From Sulfuritalea sp. (lineage in GTDB: Bacteria; Pseudomonadota; Gammaproteobacteria; Burkholderiales; Rhodocyclaceae), in the NCBI GenBank assembly GCA_030680805.1, contig JAUXUK010000105.1, positions 1 through 64,000 on the forward strand: a stretch of 64,000 nt of DNA. Reading direction: 5' to 3'. Every line of letters starts with the position of its first letter. The first letter of the stretch is position 1. Below the pieces are notes generated by a model. That model worked only from the letters and a program-made list of their open reading frames with translations, did not search any database and was not told where the DNA came from. A program made the translations under genes and the position numbers. This document shows, one piece after another, positions 7,738 through 17,139 of this stretch.

Positions 7738-9687
7738 GTGAACATCCATTTCGACCGCACCCGCCTCGCTCTGCTGCTGTTGCTGCTGGCCCTGCTTGGG
7801 GTCGGCGTGTGGGCCTATCGCGGCGTCGCGGATTCCCTGCGCGAGATACGCGCCACCGGCCTGCAGACGCTGCTCAACACCCAGGTCGGCACGCTGGAAC
7901 AGTGGATTTCCGAGCGGCGAAACGAGGCGGAACAGCTCGCTGTCGAACCGGCGCTGAACGCCGGCATCGTCAGGCTCGCCGCCGGATTCAAGGTCGATCG
8001 TGCCGGCATCATCGAGGCAATCCTGCAGAAGTCCGCCGCCATTGGCGTGACGGCCGCCCTGGTGATCGGGCCGCGCGGCAGGATTCTCGCGGCGAGCGAC
8101 CTGCAACGGGAGGGGCGCGAGGTAACGCCGGATTTCTTCACGCATATGGCGTCGGCGCTCAAGGGGCACGCGGTATTCGTGCGGCCCTTTGCCAGTCCGG
8201 GCGCCGCCGGCACGCGGGAGATCGGCCGCGCCTGGGTGGCCACGCCGGTGCGTGCCGCCGACGGCAGAATCGTTGCGGTGCTGGCCCTGGGCTCCCCGGT
8301 GGACAAGGGATTCTCGGGCCTGTTCGAGGCGGCCCGCCTCGGGCGCAGTGGCGAAGCCCTGGTTTTTGATGCTGCCGGCTGGCTGCTGTCACCCAGCCGG
8401 CATGCCGGGGAGTTGCAGCAGCGCGGCCTGCCGCTGCGCCTGGCGCAGCCGGAAGCGGATGCCGAGCGCCTGACCGTGCTGGCGAATCAGGCGCTGGCAA
8501 AGCTCGGCGAGGGGGGCGAAGGCGTAGTGCTCCAGCCCTACCCGAACTACCTCGGCCGCGATGCCATCGGCGCGTGGCGCTGGCTGCACGAATACGATAT
8601 CGGGGTGGCGGTCGAACTGGAGGCGGGCGAAGCCTATGCGCCGCTGACCTATTTGCAGATCGGTTTTGGCGTCGTCCTGCTGCTGATCTTTGCGGTGTGG
8701 CTGTCCGGCTTTCTGTCGCCGAATACCCTGGCCGGCCTGCTGCGGCGTGACGGTAGGGCACGCCAGTTGGGTCCCTACCGATTGCTGCGGCAGATCGGCG
8801 AGGGCGCCATCAGCAATGTGTATCTGGCGCAGCATCGCATGCTCAAGCGCGCGGCCGCGGTAAAAGTGCTCAAGGTGCAGACCACCTCGGATGAATGGAC
8901 CGCCCGCTTCCAGCGCGAAGTGCAGCTCACCAGCTCGCTCCACCACCCCAACACCATCGCCATCTACGATTACGGCACGGGCTCCGGCGGCGAATTCTGG
9001 TACGCCATGGAGTACCTGGAAGGCCTGTCGCTGGGCGACCTCGTCGAGCGCTACGGGCCGGTGCCGCCGGCGCGCAGCGCCTACATCCTGCGTCAGGCCT
9101 GCGCTTCGCTGTGGGAAGCGCATTCCTGCGACCTGGTGCATCGCGACATCAAGCCGCAGAACATCATGCTCTGCAAGATTCGCGGCGAGTGCGATTTCGT
9201 CAAGGTGCTGGATTTCGGCCTGGTCAAGCAGATCTCGGGCGACCAGACGCGCGACCTCACCCGCGCCATGCGCATCCTCGGTACGCCGCTGTACATGTCG
9301 CCCGAGCGCATCCGCAACCCCAGTGATGCGGACGGCCGTGCCGACATTTACGCGCTGGGCGCGGTCGGTTTTTTCCTGCTCACCGGCAAGCGATTGTTCG
9401 AGACGGAAACCGAGCACGACCTGACCTACCAGGTGCTGCACACCGTGCCCGGGCTCGCCTCGGAATGCTCCCCGTTCGAGGTGCCGGCGGAACTGGATGC
9501 GCTGATCGGCCGTTGCCTGGAAAAGGACCCGGCGGCGCGGCCGCAAAGCATCGCGGAAGTGGCCAGCATCCTCGACGGGGTGCTGGTGCATAAGCCATGG
9601 ACGCGCGCCCAGATCGACACCTGGTGGAAGAAAAACTGGGTAAGCGAGGACGACCCCGGGCGGCGCTATACGGCGCCGACAGCCTGA
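7738..9687 (+). CDS. Membrane Ser/Thr protein kinase with N-terminal periplasmic sensor
   Basis: A 649-residue Hanks-type kinase with a GTG start. One membrane helix at about residues 9-27, a periplasmic domain of ~270 residues (Cache-like by layout), and a second helix at about 303-325 precede the cytosolic kinase (about 340-625). The catalytic set is complete: Gly loop GEGAISNVY (~353), Lys in AAAVKVLK, HRD in VHRDIKPQNIML (Asp ~470), DFG in VLDFGLVKQ (~492) and the MSPERI motif. Topology is the reverse of PknB, where the kinase is N-terminal. Substrates are unknown. Activation by a periplasmic signal is inferred. No matching phosphatase is in the window. Confidence 0.9.
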   Translation: MNIHFDRTRLALLLLLLALLGVGVWAYRGVADSLREIRATGLQTLLNTQVGTLEQWISERRNEAEQLAVEPALNAGIVRLAAGFKVDRAGIIEAILQKSAAIGVTAALVIGPRGRILAASDLQREGREVTPDFFTHMASALKGHAVFVRPFASPGAAGTREIGRAWVATPVRAADGRIVAVLALGSPVDKGFSGLFEAARLGRSGEALVFDAAGWLLSPSRHAGELQQRGLPLRLAQPEADAERLTVLANQALAKLGEGGEGVVLQPYPNYLGRDAIGAWRWLHEYDIGVAVELEAGEAYAPLTYLQIGFGVVLLLIFAVWLSGFLSPNTLAGLLRRDGRARQLGPYRLLRQIGEGAISNVYLAQHRMLKRAAAVKVLKVQTTSDEWTARFQREVQLTSSLHHPNTIAIYDYGTGSGGEFWYAMEYLEGLSLGDLVERYGPVPPARSAYILRQACASLWEAHSCDLVHRDIKPQNIMLCKIRGECDFVKVLDFGLVKQISGDQTRDLTRAMRILGTPLYMSPERIRNPSDADGRADIYALGAVGFFLLTGKRLFETETEHDLTYQVLHTVPGLASECSPFEVPAELDALIGRCLEKDPAARPQSIAEVASILDGVLVHKPWTRAQIDTWWKKNWVSEDDPGRRYTAPTA

Positions 9688-9857
9688 ACGGGGATCCCGC
9701 GCAGGCGACCGCGCCGTCAGGACCGGGTCTGCGGTGAGCGGTCGACTGCGTCTGGATCAGACGGCTTCTTTCGGGCTCCGGACGTTTCAGCGCAAACTTC
9801 GAGGCGTCCGGGTACATTGACGGCGGCGGGCTGTGGCGTGGCGCACAACCAAGCCCT

Positions 9858-9886
9858 TTGACGCCGCAACACCGAGGCCCTATAAT
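9858..9886 (+). promoter_or_regulatory. Sigma-70 promoter of tRNA-Phe
   Basis: TTGACG, a 17-bp spacer and a perfect TATAAT, ending 13 bp before the mature tRNA 5' end. Confidence 0.85.
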
Positions 9887-9899
9887 TCGCAGCCTTTCC

Positions 9900-9975
9900 G
9901 GCTAGGTAGCTCAGTTGGTAGAGCAACGGATTGAAAATCCGTGTGTCGGCAGTTCGATTCTGCCCCTGGCCACCA
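9900..9975 (+). tRNA. tRNA-Phe (GAA)
   Basis: Full cloverleaf with encoded CCA. The acceptor GGCTAGG pairs with CCTGGCC (one G-U), the anticodon stem ACGGA/TCCGT encloses TTGAAAA (anticodon GAA), and the T arm GGCAG/CTGCC holds TTCGATT. Confidence 0.97.
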
Positions 9976-9984
9976 AAATCAGAG

Positions 9985-10014
9985 CGGGGGTTCTTCGGAA
10001 CCCCCGTTGTTGTT
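9985..10014 (+). terminator. Terminator after tRNA-Phe
   Basis: CGGGGGTT-CTTCGG-AACCCCCG followed by a T-rich tract, directly after the tRNA. Confidence 0.85.
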
Positions 10015-10065
10015 TGCACATTCGGTTTGCACATCTGGTTGCCAGCCCCCGATTGGAATCGCTGC

Positions 10066-10851
10066 GTGACATCCTCCCCTGACCATCAACGCCGTTTTGG
10101 CGGCATCGAGCGCCTGTACGGTGCCGGCGCGCTGCTGCGCGCGGCCGCGGCGCACGTGGTGGTGGTGGGCATCGGCGGCGTCGGCTCGTGGGCGGCCGAG
10201 GCGCTGGCGCGGTCAGGCATCGGGCACTTGACGCTGATCGATCTCGACCACGTGGCGGAATCCAACATCAATCGCCAGGTCCAGGCGCTGGACTCGACGC
10301 TGGGCGCCGCCAAGGTGACGGCGATGCGGGAGCGCATCGCGGCGATCAACCCGGCCTGCGTGGTCGATGCCGTGGAAGAATTCATCGACGAACGCAATCC
10401 GGCCACCCTGATCCCGCCCTGCGACGCGGTGATCGACGCCATCGACCATGTGCGTGCCAAGGCGGCGCTGATCGCGCATTGCCGCCGCGCCGGGATTCGT
10501 GTCGTGACCACCGGCGGCGCCGGCGGGCGCACCGATCCGACCCGGGTCGAAGTCATCGACCTGTCGCGCACCACGCAGGATGCGCTGGCCTCGAAAGTCC
10601 GCGCCCAGTTGCGCAAGGACTACGGGTTTGCGCGCGACCCGAAAAAGAAGTTCGGCGTCGACTGCGTCTATTCGCCGGAGCAGAGTCGCCGTCCCGCTGC
10701 CGCCGACTCCTGTGCGACGGGCGAACCGGACGCCGCCATTGAACTCGCGGCGGGCCTCAATTGCGCCGGTTACGGTTCCTCGGTGGCGGTCACGGCAAGT
10801 TTTGGTTTCGCCGCGGCGGCACGGGTTCTCGCCGGTATACTTCCCGCATGA
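10066..10851 (+). CDS. tcdA: tRNA threonylcarbamoyladenosine dehydratase
   Basis: A 261-residue E1-like ATP-dependent enzyme (CsdL/YgdL) that cyclises N6-threonylcarbamoyladenosine at tRNA position 37. Visible features are the N-terminal RRFGGIERLYG signature, the nucleotide-binding GIGGVGSWAAEALARSG, the DLDHVAESNINRQ loop and FGVDCVYSPE. The GTG at 10066 fits the family length and places the N-terminus just before RRFGG; no ATG is available in this frame after the tRNA. It is the first gene of an overlapping operon: its TGA overlaps the ATG of the pteridine reductase gene by 4 bases. Confidence 0.92.
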   Translation: MTSSPDHQRRFGGIERLYGAGALLRAAAAHVVVVGIGGVGSWAAEALARSGIGHLTLIDLDHVAESNINRQVQALDSTLGAAKVTAMRERIAAINPACVVDAVEEFIDERNPATLIPPCDAVIDAIDHVRAKAALIAHCRRAGIRVVTTGGAGGRTDPTRVEVIDLSRTTQDALASKVRAQLRKDYGFARDPKKKFGVDCVYSPEQSRRPAAADSCATGEPDAAIELAAGLNCAGYGSSVAVTASFGFAAAARVLAGILPA

Positions 10852-11600
10852 CGAATGCCCCGCAGGTTCCTGTCGTTCTGGTCACTGGCGCTGCCCGCCG
10901 CGTAGGTGCCGGGATCGCGCGCACCTTGCATGCGGCGGGGGCCTGCGTGGCGATTCACTACCGCTCGTCGGCGGCCGAGGCGGAGGCGCTGGCGACGGCG
11001 CTGAACCAGGTGCGGCCGGACTCGGCGGCTGCGTTCGCCGCCGACCTGCTGGACATGGCGGCGCTGCCTGAACTGGTGGAGTCGGTTGTGGCGCGCTTCG
11101 GCCGGCTCGATGCATTGGTGAACAACGCGTCTTCATTCTTCGCCACAAAAGTCGGCGCTGTCGACACGGCGGCATGGGACGACCTGATCGGCTCCAACCT
11201 CAAGGCGCCCCTGTTTCTGGCCCAGGCCGCGGCGCCCCACCTTGAGCGCAGCGGCGGCTGCATCGTGAACATCACCGACATCCACGCCGAGCGCCCGCTC
11301 AAGGGCTACCCGCTGTACTGCGCGGCGAAGGCCGGCCTGCTCGGGCTGACCCGCGCGCTGGCGCTGGAACTCGGGCCGCGAGTGCGGGTGAATGCGGTGG
11401 CGCCCGGCGCCATCGAATGGCCGCAAGGCGAGGGCGACTTTCCTCCCTCGGCGCGCACCTCCATCATCGATCACACGCTGCTGAAGCGCGTCGGTTCGCC
11501 GACCGACATCGCGCGCACGGTGAAGTTCCTGGTGTTCGATGCGCCCTATGTCACCGGTCAGGTGATCAACGTCGACGGCGGCAGGACGGCTCACCTGTGA
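10848..11600 (+). CDS. Pteridine reductase, SDR family
   Basis: A 250-residue short-chain dehydrogenase of the PTR1/FolM type, likely NADPH-dependent reduction of dihydropterins. Cofactor motif [12 protein letters not shown] (~residue 14), NNASS, catalytic Tyr and Lys in YCAAKAG, and the PTR-type [19 protein letters not shown] segment are present. Part of the substrate-side loop after NNASSFF reads [11 protein letters not shown]; its DNA at 11148-11171 is a copy of the dispersed 24-bp repeat. The gene sits between tcdA and ttcA with 4-base overlaps on both sides, an operon of tRNA/pterin metabolism. Confidence 0.88.
   Translation: MTNAPQVPVVLVTGAARRVGAGIARTLHAAGACVAIHYRSSAAEAEALATALNQVRPDSAAAFAADLLDMAALPELVESVVARFGRLDALVNNASSFFATKVGAVDTAAWDDLIGSNLKAPLFLAQAAAPHLERSGGCIVNITDIHAERPLKGYPLYCAAKAGLLGLTRALALELGPRVRVNAVAPGAIEWPQGEGDFPPSARTSIIDHTLLKRVGSPTDIARTVKFLVFDAPYVTGQVINVDGGRTAHL
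11148..11171 (-). repeat. Dispersed 24-bp repeat, copy 3 (inside pteridine reductase)
   Basis: AAAGTCGGCGCTG then TCGACACGGCG: the inverse repeat with three differences from consensus, read in frame as KVGAVDTA. Confidence 0.6.
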
Positions 11601-12514
11601 ACGCACCATTGAACATAGCCCCGACCGCCAGACAGGCGCAGAAGGCCGCTTTCGAGGCGAACAAGCTCGCCAAGCGACTGCGCCGCGAAGTGGGCCAGGC
11701 GATCGCCGACTTCAACATGATCGAGGCCGGCGACAAGGTCATGGTCTGCCTTTCCGGCGGCAAGGATTCCTTCGCCCTGCTCGACATGCTGCTGTTCCTG
11801 CGCGAGCACGCGCCGATCGGGTTCGACATCGTCGCGGTCAATCTCGATCAGAAGCAGCCGGGCTTTCCGGCCGAGGTGCTGCCGGATTACCTGCGCTCGA
11901 TCGACGTGCCCTTCCACATCGAGAACGAGGACACCTATTCCATCGTCAAGCGCGTGATACCGGAAGGCAAGACGACGTGCTCGCTGTGCTCGCGATTGCG
12001 GCGCGGCGTGCTGTACCGCGTCGCCGGCGAACTCGGTGCGACCAAGATCGCGCTCGGCCACCATCGCGACGACATCCTGCAGACGCTGTTCCTCAACATG
12101 TTCTTCGCCGGCAAGCTGAAGTCGATGCCGCCCAAGCTGGTGTCGGACGATGGCCGCAACATCGTGATCCGTCCGCTCGCCTATTGCCGCGAGAGCGATC
12201 TTGAAGCCTGGGCCGCGGAGCGCGCCTTCCCGATCATTCCCTGCAACCTGTGCGGCTCGCAGCCCAACCTGCAGCGCCAGCAGGTCAAGCAGATGCTGCA
12301 GGACTGGGAGAAGCGTTTCCCCGGACGCATCGAGACCATGTTTCGCAGCCTGTGCAATGTCGTGCCTTCGCATCTGCTGGATGCCCGGCTGTTCGATTTT
12401 GCCGGGCTCGCGGCGACCGGCACGCCGGACGCAGAGGGCGACATCGCCTTCGACGCGCCCGAATTCACTGCTGATCTGGCGCACGCTGTAAATTTTTCGG
12501 TCAAGGAAAACTGA
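11597..12514 (+). CDS. ttcA: tRNA 2-thiocytidine(32) synthetase
   Basis: A 305-residue cytosolic enzyme that adds sulfur to cytidine 32 in certain tRNAs using ATP and an iron-sulfur cluster. PP-loop motif [15 protein letters not shown], paired Cys in [12 protein letters not shown] and further Cys in [14 protein letters not shown] are all present, as the TtcA family requires. The GTG start overlaps the preceding TGA (GTGA), and length matches the family. The stop overlaps the next start (TGATG). Confidence 0.95.
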   Translation: MNAPLNIAPTARQAQKAAFEANKLAKRLRREVGQAIADFNMIEAGDKVMVCLSGGKDSFALLDMLLFLREHAPIGFDIVAVNLDQKQPGFPAEVLPDYLRSIDVPFHIENEDTYSIVKRVIPEGKTTCSLCSRLRRGVLYRVAGELGATKIALGHHRDDILQTLFLNMFFAGKLKSMPPKLVSDDGRNIVIRPLAYCRESDLEAWAAERAFPIIPCNLCGSQPNLQRQQVKQMLQDWEKRFPGRIETMFRSLCNVVPSHLLDARLFDFAGLAATGTPDAEGDIAFDAPEFTADLAHAVNFSVKEN

Positions 12515-13305
12515 TGGATGCGCGTCGCCTTCCTGCCCGCCACGGCGCACTCTGGCTGCTGGCCGGCTTTGCCTTGTTTCGTCGCCATCCACCGCTGATG
12601 ACCGCGATCACCTTCGGCTATCTGCTGACCGTGGTCGTGGTGAACCTGATCCCGAAAGTGGGCCCCTTCCTGCTGCCCTTGATCCTGCCTACCCTGACGG
12701 TCATGCTGGCCAATGGCTGCCGCGCGATTGAACGTGGCAAGAAATTCGACAACGACACCCTGATCGCCGGCATCCGCGAGCAGCGCATCGGGCTGATCCG
12801 CCTCGGCGGCCTGCATCTGGTCGGCTCCAGCCTGCTGGTGCTGTTCGGTTTTGCGCTGGGCGAACCGATCAACATCCGCGACGGCATCGACGAGGTCGAG
12901 GCCATGGAACTCGCGGGCGATCTCGCGGTGATTCTGCTGATGGCCTCGCCGCTGCTGATGGCCTTCTGGTTCGCGCCGCTGCTGACGGCCTGGGATGGTG
13001 TCAGCGCGGGCAAGTCGCTGTTCTTCAGCTTCATCGCCAGCTGGCGCAACTGGCGCGCGTTCACGATGTACGCGCTGGTGCTGGTGCTGGTGGGAGCGGT
13101 GCTGCCGGGCCTGATCCTGATCATTGCCGGACTGCTGTCACAGGCCTTGCTGAACATACTCTCGGTGGCGCTGCGCATGCTGCTGATCTTCGTGCTGGCG
13201 CCGACCATGGTGGCCAGCGTGTATCTGTCCTATCGCGACGTGTTTGCGGCGGTTGTGCCGGAGCCCGCCCCGCCCGATCAAGCGCCCGCACAGCCCGATG
13301 AGTGA
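12514..13305 (+). CDS. BPSS1780-type inner-membrane protein
   Basis: A 263-residue polytopic membrane protein with about six hydrophobic segments (e.g. MTAITFGYLLTVVVV, LIPKVGPFLLPLILPTLTVML, LLMASPLLMAFWFAPLLTAW). The pattern, with the conserved NGCRAIERGKK loop and a Pro/Ala-rich tail, matches the uncharacterised betaproteobacterial family named after BPSS1780. Function unknown. It overlaps ttcA by one base and nadD by eight, so it is translated within the operon. Confidence 0.8.
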   Translation: MDARRLPARHGALWLLAGFALFRRHPPLMTAITFGYLLTVVVVNLIPKVGPFLLPLILPTLTVMLANGCRAIERGKKFDNDTLIAGIREQRIGLIRLGGLHLVGSSLLVLFGFALGEPINIRDGIDEVEAMELAGDLAVILLMASPLLMAFWFAPLLTAWDGVSAGKSLFFSFIASWRNWRAFTMYALVLVLVGAVLPGLILIIAGLLSQALLNILSVALRMLLIFVLAPTMVASVYLSYRDVFAAVVPEPAPPDQAPAQPDE

Positions 13306-13981
13306 GCCCATGGCCGGAGCGCTGGGCCTGCTCGGCGGTACCTTCGATCCGTTGCACATCGCGCATCTGCGCCTCGCCCTCGAGGCGCGCGAGGCGCTGG
13401 GTCTGGCTGAAGTCTGCCTGATCCCCGCCGGCACCCCGCCCTTGCGCGCGGTGCCGCAGTGCGCCGCGGTTCATCGTCTGGCGATGGTGGAGAACGCTGT
13501 CGCCGGCATTCCCGGATTCAGCGTCGACACCGGAGAGGTACTGGCCGCGGCGGGCAACCCGACGCCGAGCTATACCGTGGCGACGCTCGAGCGCCAGCGC
13601 CGGCAGCACGGTGCGCAACGGCCGCTGGTGCTGTTGCTGGGCGCCGATGCCTTCGCCCGACTGGAGCAATGGCACCGCTGGCGCGAGCTGTTCGAGCTGG
13701 CGCACATCGCGGTGGCGACGCGTCCGGGGCATGAGATAAAACTCGGCGCTGGTGACGCGGCGCTTGATCGCGAATTTGCCGCACGCAAGGCTACCGCCGC
13801 CGATCTCGCCGGCGCGCCGGCCGGCCGCATCGTGCCTTTCGCCATCACTGCGCTGGAGATTTCCGCCAGCGCCATTCGCCGGCGTCTGGCGCAGGGCCTG
13901 AGCGTGCGCTATCTGGTTCCCGACGCTGTTCTCGACTATATTGAAACCCATCAGATCTACCGGACCCCGCATGGAATTTAG
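13298..13981 (+). CDS. nadD: Nicotinate-nucleotide adenylyltransferase
   Basis: A 227-residue enzyme that converts NaMN and ATP to deamido-NAD in NAD synthesis. Nucleotidyltransferase motif GLLGGTFDPLHIAHL at the N-terminus and the C-terminal ISASAIRRRLAQG (SxxxxR-type motif) are clear. Either ATG 13298 or ATG 13310 could be used; both give the family N-terminus. The order nadD-rsfS-rlmH-maf-rng is a standard proteobacterial arrangement. It overlaps rsfS by 11 bases. Confidence 0.95.
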   Translation: MSEPMAGALGLLGGTFDPLHIAHLRLALEAREALGLAEVCLIPAGTPPLRAVPQCAAVHRLAMVENAVAGIPGFSVDTGEVLAAAGNPTPSYTVATLERQRRQHGAQRPLVLLLGADAFARLEQWHRWRELFELAHIAVATRPGHEIKLGAGDAALDREFAARKATAADLAGAPAGRIVPFAITALEISASAIRRRLAQGLSVRYLVPDAVLDYIETHQIYRTPHGI

Positions 13982-14324
13982 ATCACTGCAAAAAATCGCT
14001 GTCGACGCCCTCGAAGACATCAAGGCCAAGGATATCGAGGTGCTCAACACCAGCAAGCTGTCCGCCCTGTTCGATCGGGTGATCATTGCCACCGGCGATT
14101 CCAACCGCCACGTCAAGAGCCTGGCGCGCAATGTCCATGACAAGGTCCGGTGCGCCGGCGGCCAGGTGATCGGCATCGAAGGCGAGGATAGCGGCGAGTG
14201 GGTGCTGGTCGACCTCGGCGACATCGTGGTGCATGTCATGCAGCCCGTGGTGCGCAGCTACTACAACCTCGAAGAACTGTGGAAGGTCGCGCCCAAACGC
14301 AGCAAGAAGGCTGTGGAAGAATGA
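13971..14324 (+). CDS. rsfS: Ribosomal silencing factor
   Basis: A 117-residue protein of the Iojap/RsfS family, which binds uL14 on the large ribosomal subunit and blocks subunit joining in starved cells. Recognisable sequence includes [52 protein letters not shown] and the C-terminal YYNLEELWK. The start lies inside the end of nadD. A palindromic repeat element follows immediately after the stop. Confidence 0.95.
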   Translation: MEFRSLQKIAVDALEDIKAKDIEVLNTSKLSALFDRVIIATGDSNRHVKSLARNVHDKVRCAGGQVIGIEGEDSGEWVLVDLGDIVVHVMQPVVRSYYNLEELWKVAPKRSKKAVEE

Positions 14325-14338
14325 AACGGGTAATTCTT

Positions 14339-14424
14339 CACCGCAGAGGCGCAGAGGCGCAGAGAAAGGCAACAAGCGAAAGATTTTCTCTGCGAATCCT
14401 CCGCGCCTCTGCGCCTCTGCGGTA
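14339..14424. repeat. Inverted-repeat element A, copy 1 (between rsfS and rlmH)
   Basis: CACCGCAGAGGCGCAGAGG at one end and its inverse (GCGCCTCTGCGCCTCTGCGG) at the other enclose a variable middle with secondary pairing (AGAGAAAG/TTTTCTCT). Two further copies lie before mrdA and at the start of rlpA. Confidence 0.85.
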
Positions 14425-14439
14425 GATTTTGCTTCTTCC

Positions 14440-14910
14440 ATGAAATTGATCGTCGCGGCGGTTTCCGCGCGGCCACCGGAATGGGTGGTGGCCGGCTGGA
14501 CCGAATACGCGAAGCGGATGCCGCGCGAACTGCCGCTGGACCTGCTGGAGATCAAGCCCGAACCGCGCACCACCGGCAAGGCGCCGGAAGCCATGATGGC
14601 GCTGGAAGCCGCCCGCATCGACGCGCACCTGCCGGCCGGCTGTCGCCGCATCGCGCTGGATGAACGCGGCGAGGCGCCGACCACGCGGCAACTGGCCGAG
14701 CGTCTGGCAAAATGGATGGCCAGCGGTGATGACGTCGCCTTCATCATCGGCGGCCCCGACGGGCTGGATGCCCGGATCAAGAGCACTGCCCACGAAACCA
14801 TGCGCCTTTCCAGCCTGACGCTGCCCCATGCCCTGGTCCGGGTGATCCTCGCCGAGGCCCTGTACCGCGCCGCGAGCGTGCTCAAAGGCCACCCGTATCA
14901 TCGCGAATGA
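14440..14910 (+). CDS. rlmH: 23S rRNA (pseudouridine(1915)-N3)-methyltransferase
   Basis: A 156-residue SPOUT methyltransferase acting on 23S rRNA position 1915. [16 protein letters not shown] at the N-terminus, the SAM-binding [11 protein letters not shown] and the C-terminal [19 protein letters not shown] plus GHPYHRE are diagnostic. The ATG follows the end of repeat element A by 15 bp and has no good Shine-Dalgarno sequence, so the insertion probably separated the gene from its original translation signal or coupling with rsfS. Confidence 0.95.
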   Translation: MKLIVAAVSARPPEWVVAGWTEYAKRMPRELPLDLLEIKPEPRTTGKAPEAMMALEAARIDAHLPAGCRRIALDERGEAPTTRQLAERLAKWMASGDDVAFIIGGPDGLDARIKSTAHETMRLSSLTLPHALVRVILAEALYRAASVLKGHPYHRE

Positions 14911-14911
14911 C

Positions 14912-15523
14912 ATGATCGACCCCCGCATCTACCTCGCTTCCAGAAGTCCGCGCCGCCGTGAGTTGCTGACGCAGATCGGCGTGCGCTTCGACTTGCTGCT
15001 GTTTCGCGCCGCGCCGCGCGAAGACGAAGAGGTCAGCGAAACCTGGCTGCCCGGCGAAACACCGGAAGCCTACGTGCAGCGCGTGGCGCGGGCCAAGGCG
15101 GTGTTCGGTGTCGGCCTGATCGCGAGCCGGGCAACCGTGGTGCGTCCGGTGCTGGCCGCCGACACCACGCTCGACCTTGACGGCGAGATCATCGGCAAGC
15201 CGACCGACGAAGCCGATGCGGCATCGATTCTGATGCGGCTTTCCGGCCGCAGCCATCGAGTGCTGACCGCCATCGCGATGGCGCGCGGCGAACGCGTTGA
15301 GCATCGCCTGTCGATCAGCGAGGTGCGGTTTCGCCGGCTGAGCAACGAAGAAATCCGCCGCTATGTCCAGAGTGGCGAGCCGATGGACAAGGCCGGCGCC
15401 TACGGCATCCAGGGCCGCGCCGCGATGTTCATCGAGCATATTGATGGTTCGCACTCCGGCATCGTCGGCCTGCCGCTTTGTGAAACGACGCTGCTATTGA
15501 GAGAATTCGGCTACCCGCTATGA
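14912..15523 (+). CDS. maf: Maf-like nucleotide pyrophosphatase
   Basis: A 203-residue Maf/YhdE-family enzyme that hydrolyses non-canonical or modified nucleoside triphosphates. The N-terminal YLASRSPRRRELLTQIG signature, LAADTTLDLDGEIIGKP and the C-terminal AGAYGIQGRAAMFIEHIDGSHSG region (in parts) match. It starts one base after rlmH stops and overlaps rng by 4 bases. Confidence 0.93.
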   Translation: MIDPRIYLASRSPRRRELLTQIGVRFDLLLFRAAPREDEEVSETWLPGETPEAYVQRVARAKAVFGVGLIASRATVVRPVLAADTTLDLDGEIIGKPTDEADAASILMRLSGRSHRVLTAIAMARGERVEHRLSISEVRFRRLSNEEIRRYVQSGEPMDKAGAYGIQGRAAMFIEHIDGSHSGIVGLPLCETTLLLREFGYPL

Positions 15524-16989
15524 CTGAACAGTTCCTGATCAACTTCACGCCGCAGGAAACCCGCGTTGCGTTGCTGCAGCAGGGCGTGGTGCAGGAATTG
15601 CACATCGAGCGCACCAACGGTCGCGGCATTGTCGGCAACGTCTATCTTGGCCGCGTGGTGCGGGTATTGCCTGGCATGCAATCGGCATTCATCGAAATCG
15701 GGCTGGAGCGCACCGCTTTTTTGCACGTGGCCGATATCTGGAGCGAACGGCCGGGCGGCAACGGCCATGGCAACCACGAAACGCGACCGATCGAACGGGT
15801 TCTGAGCGAGGGTCAATCGCTGACCGTGCAGGTGCAGAAGGACCCGATCGGCACCAAGGGCGCACGGCTGACCACGCAGATTTCGATTGCCGGACGCCTT
15901 CTGGTGCACCTGCCGCAAGATACCCACATCGGCATTTCACAGCGCATCGGCGAGGAGGCGGACCGTGAAAAACTGCGCGCCCGCATCCAGGCCCTGCTGC
16001 CCGCCGACCAGCCCGGTGGCTACATCCTGCGCACGGTGGCCGCCGATGCCGGCGACGAAGAGCTGGCGGCCGACATCGCCTATCTGCGCCGCATCTGGCG
16101 CGAAATCGAGAGCCGCAAGGTGGGCGCCCTGCCGCCGATGCTGCTGCACCACGACCTGACCCTGGCGCAACGCGTGCTGCGCGACCTGGTGACCAGCGAA
16201 ACCACCGGCGTCATCATCGACTCGCGGGAGAACTTCCAGAAGCTGCAAAGCTTTGCCCACGAGTACGTGCCGCAGGTCAGCGGTCGCCTCATGCACTACA
16301 CCGGCGAGCGGCCGCTGTTCGACCTGCATGGCGTCGAGGAGGAAATCCAGAAGGCGCTGGCGCGTCGCGTCGATCTCAAGTCCGGCGGCTACCTGATCTT
16401 CGACCAGACCGAGGCGATGACCACGGTGGATGTCAACACCGGCGGCTATGTCGGTTCGCGCAACTTCGACGACACCATTTTCAAGACCAACCTGGAAGCG
16501 GCGCAGACCATCGCTCGCCAGCTCCGGCTGCGCAACCTGGGCGGCATCATCATCGCCGACTTCATCGACATGGAAGATGAAGAACACAAGGCTGCCGTGC
16601 TTGCGGAATTCAACAAGGCGCTGGCCAAGGACCACACGCGCATTACCGTGTCGGGCTTTACCCAGCTCGGGCTGGTCGAGATGACGCGCAAGCGCACCCG
16701 CGAGAGCCTCGCCCACATCCTGTGCGAACCCTGCCCCACCTGCGGTGGCCGTGGCGAGGTGAAGACGGCGCAGACCGTGTGTTACGAGGTGCTGCGCGAA
16801 CTGCTGCGCGAGGCGCGCCAATTCACGGCGAAAGAGATGCGCGTGCTGGCTTCGCCTGCGGTGATCGATCTGTTTCTGGAAGAGGAATCGCAGGCACTGG
16901 CGATGCTTTCCGAATTCATCGGCCTGCCGATATCCCTCCACGCCGAGAGCGGCTACACCCAAGAGCAGTTCGACATCGTCCTGATGTAA
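15520..16989 (+). CDS. rng: Ribonuclease G
   Basis: A 489-residue endoribonuclease for 16S rRNA 5' maturation and mRNA turnover. An S1-type domain occupies about residues 35-125 (GNVYLGRVVRVLPGMQSAFI, FLHVADI). The catalytic domain includes MTTVDVNTGGYVG and IIADFIDM, with metal-binding Asp, and the zinc link is CEPCPTCGGRGEVK. Length matches RNase G rather than the longer RNase E. It is the last gene of the nadD-rng operon; tRNA-Gly follows 19 bp later. Confidence 0.96.
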   Translation: MTEQFLINFTPQETRVALLQQGVVQELHIERTNGRGIVGNVYLGRVVRVLPGMQSAFIEIGLERTAFLHVADIWSERPGGNGHGNHETRPIERVLSEGQSLTVQVQKDPIGTKGARLTTQISIAGRLLVHLPQDTHIGISQRIGEEADREKLRARIQALLPADQPGGYILRTVAADAGDEELAADIAYLRRIWREIESRKVGALPPMLLHHDLTLAQRVLRDLVTSETTGVIIDSRENFQKLQSFAHEYVPQVSGRLMHYTGERPLFDLHGVEEEIQKALARRVDLKSGGYLIFDQTEAMTTVDVNTGGYVGSRNFDDTIFKTNLEAAQTIARQLRLRNLGGIIIADFIDMEDEEHKAAVLAEFNKALAKDHTRITVSGFTQLGLVEMTRKRTRESLAHILCEPCPTCGGRGEVKTAQTVCYEVLRELLREARQFTAKEMRVLASPAVIDLFLEEESQALAMLSEFIGLPISLHAESGYTQEQFDIVLM

Positions 16990-16998
16990 CGCTAAAAT
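16969..16998 (+). promoter_or_regulatory. Possible promoter of tRNA-Gly
   Basis: TTCGAC, an 18-bp spacer and TAAAAT, ending 10 bp before the tRNA and overlapping the end of rng. The -35 box is weak; read-through from rng is an alternative. Confidence 0.35.
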
Positions 16999-17008
16999 CT
17001 TTTCCGAC

Positions 17009-17082
17009 GCGGGTGTCGTATAACGGCATTACCTGAGCTTCCCAAGCTCATGAAGAGGGTTCGACTCCCTTCACCCGCTCCA
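17009..17082 (+). tRNA. tRNA-Gly (CCC)
   Basis: Acceptor GCGGGTG pairs with CACCCGC, anticodon stem TGAGC/GCTCA encloses TTCCCAA (anticodon CCC), T arm GAGGG/CCCTT-type with TTCGACT, discriminator T and encoded CCA. Confidence 0.95.
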
Positions 17083-17091
17083 GTACAGACG

Positions 17092-17123
17092 AAAAAAATG
17101 CCGGCGCTTGCGCCGGTATTTTT
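17092..17123. terminator. Bidirectional terminator between tRNA-Gly and the FecR-domain gene
   Basis: TGCCGGCGC-TT-GCGCCGGTA with an A run before and five T's after, so it can serve both the tRNA on the plus strand and the convergent gene on the minus strand. Confidence 0.85.
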
Positions 17124-17139
17124 CATTCGGGCGCCGGAC

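Noticed and set aside
14339-14424. CRISPR array from the repeated CAGAGGCG units
   Set aside because: The units are short tandem arms of a hairpin without spacers.
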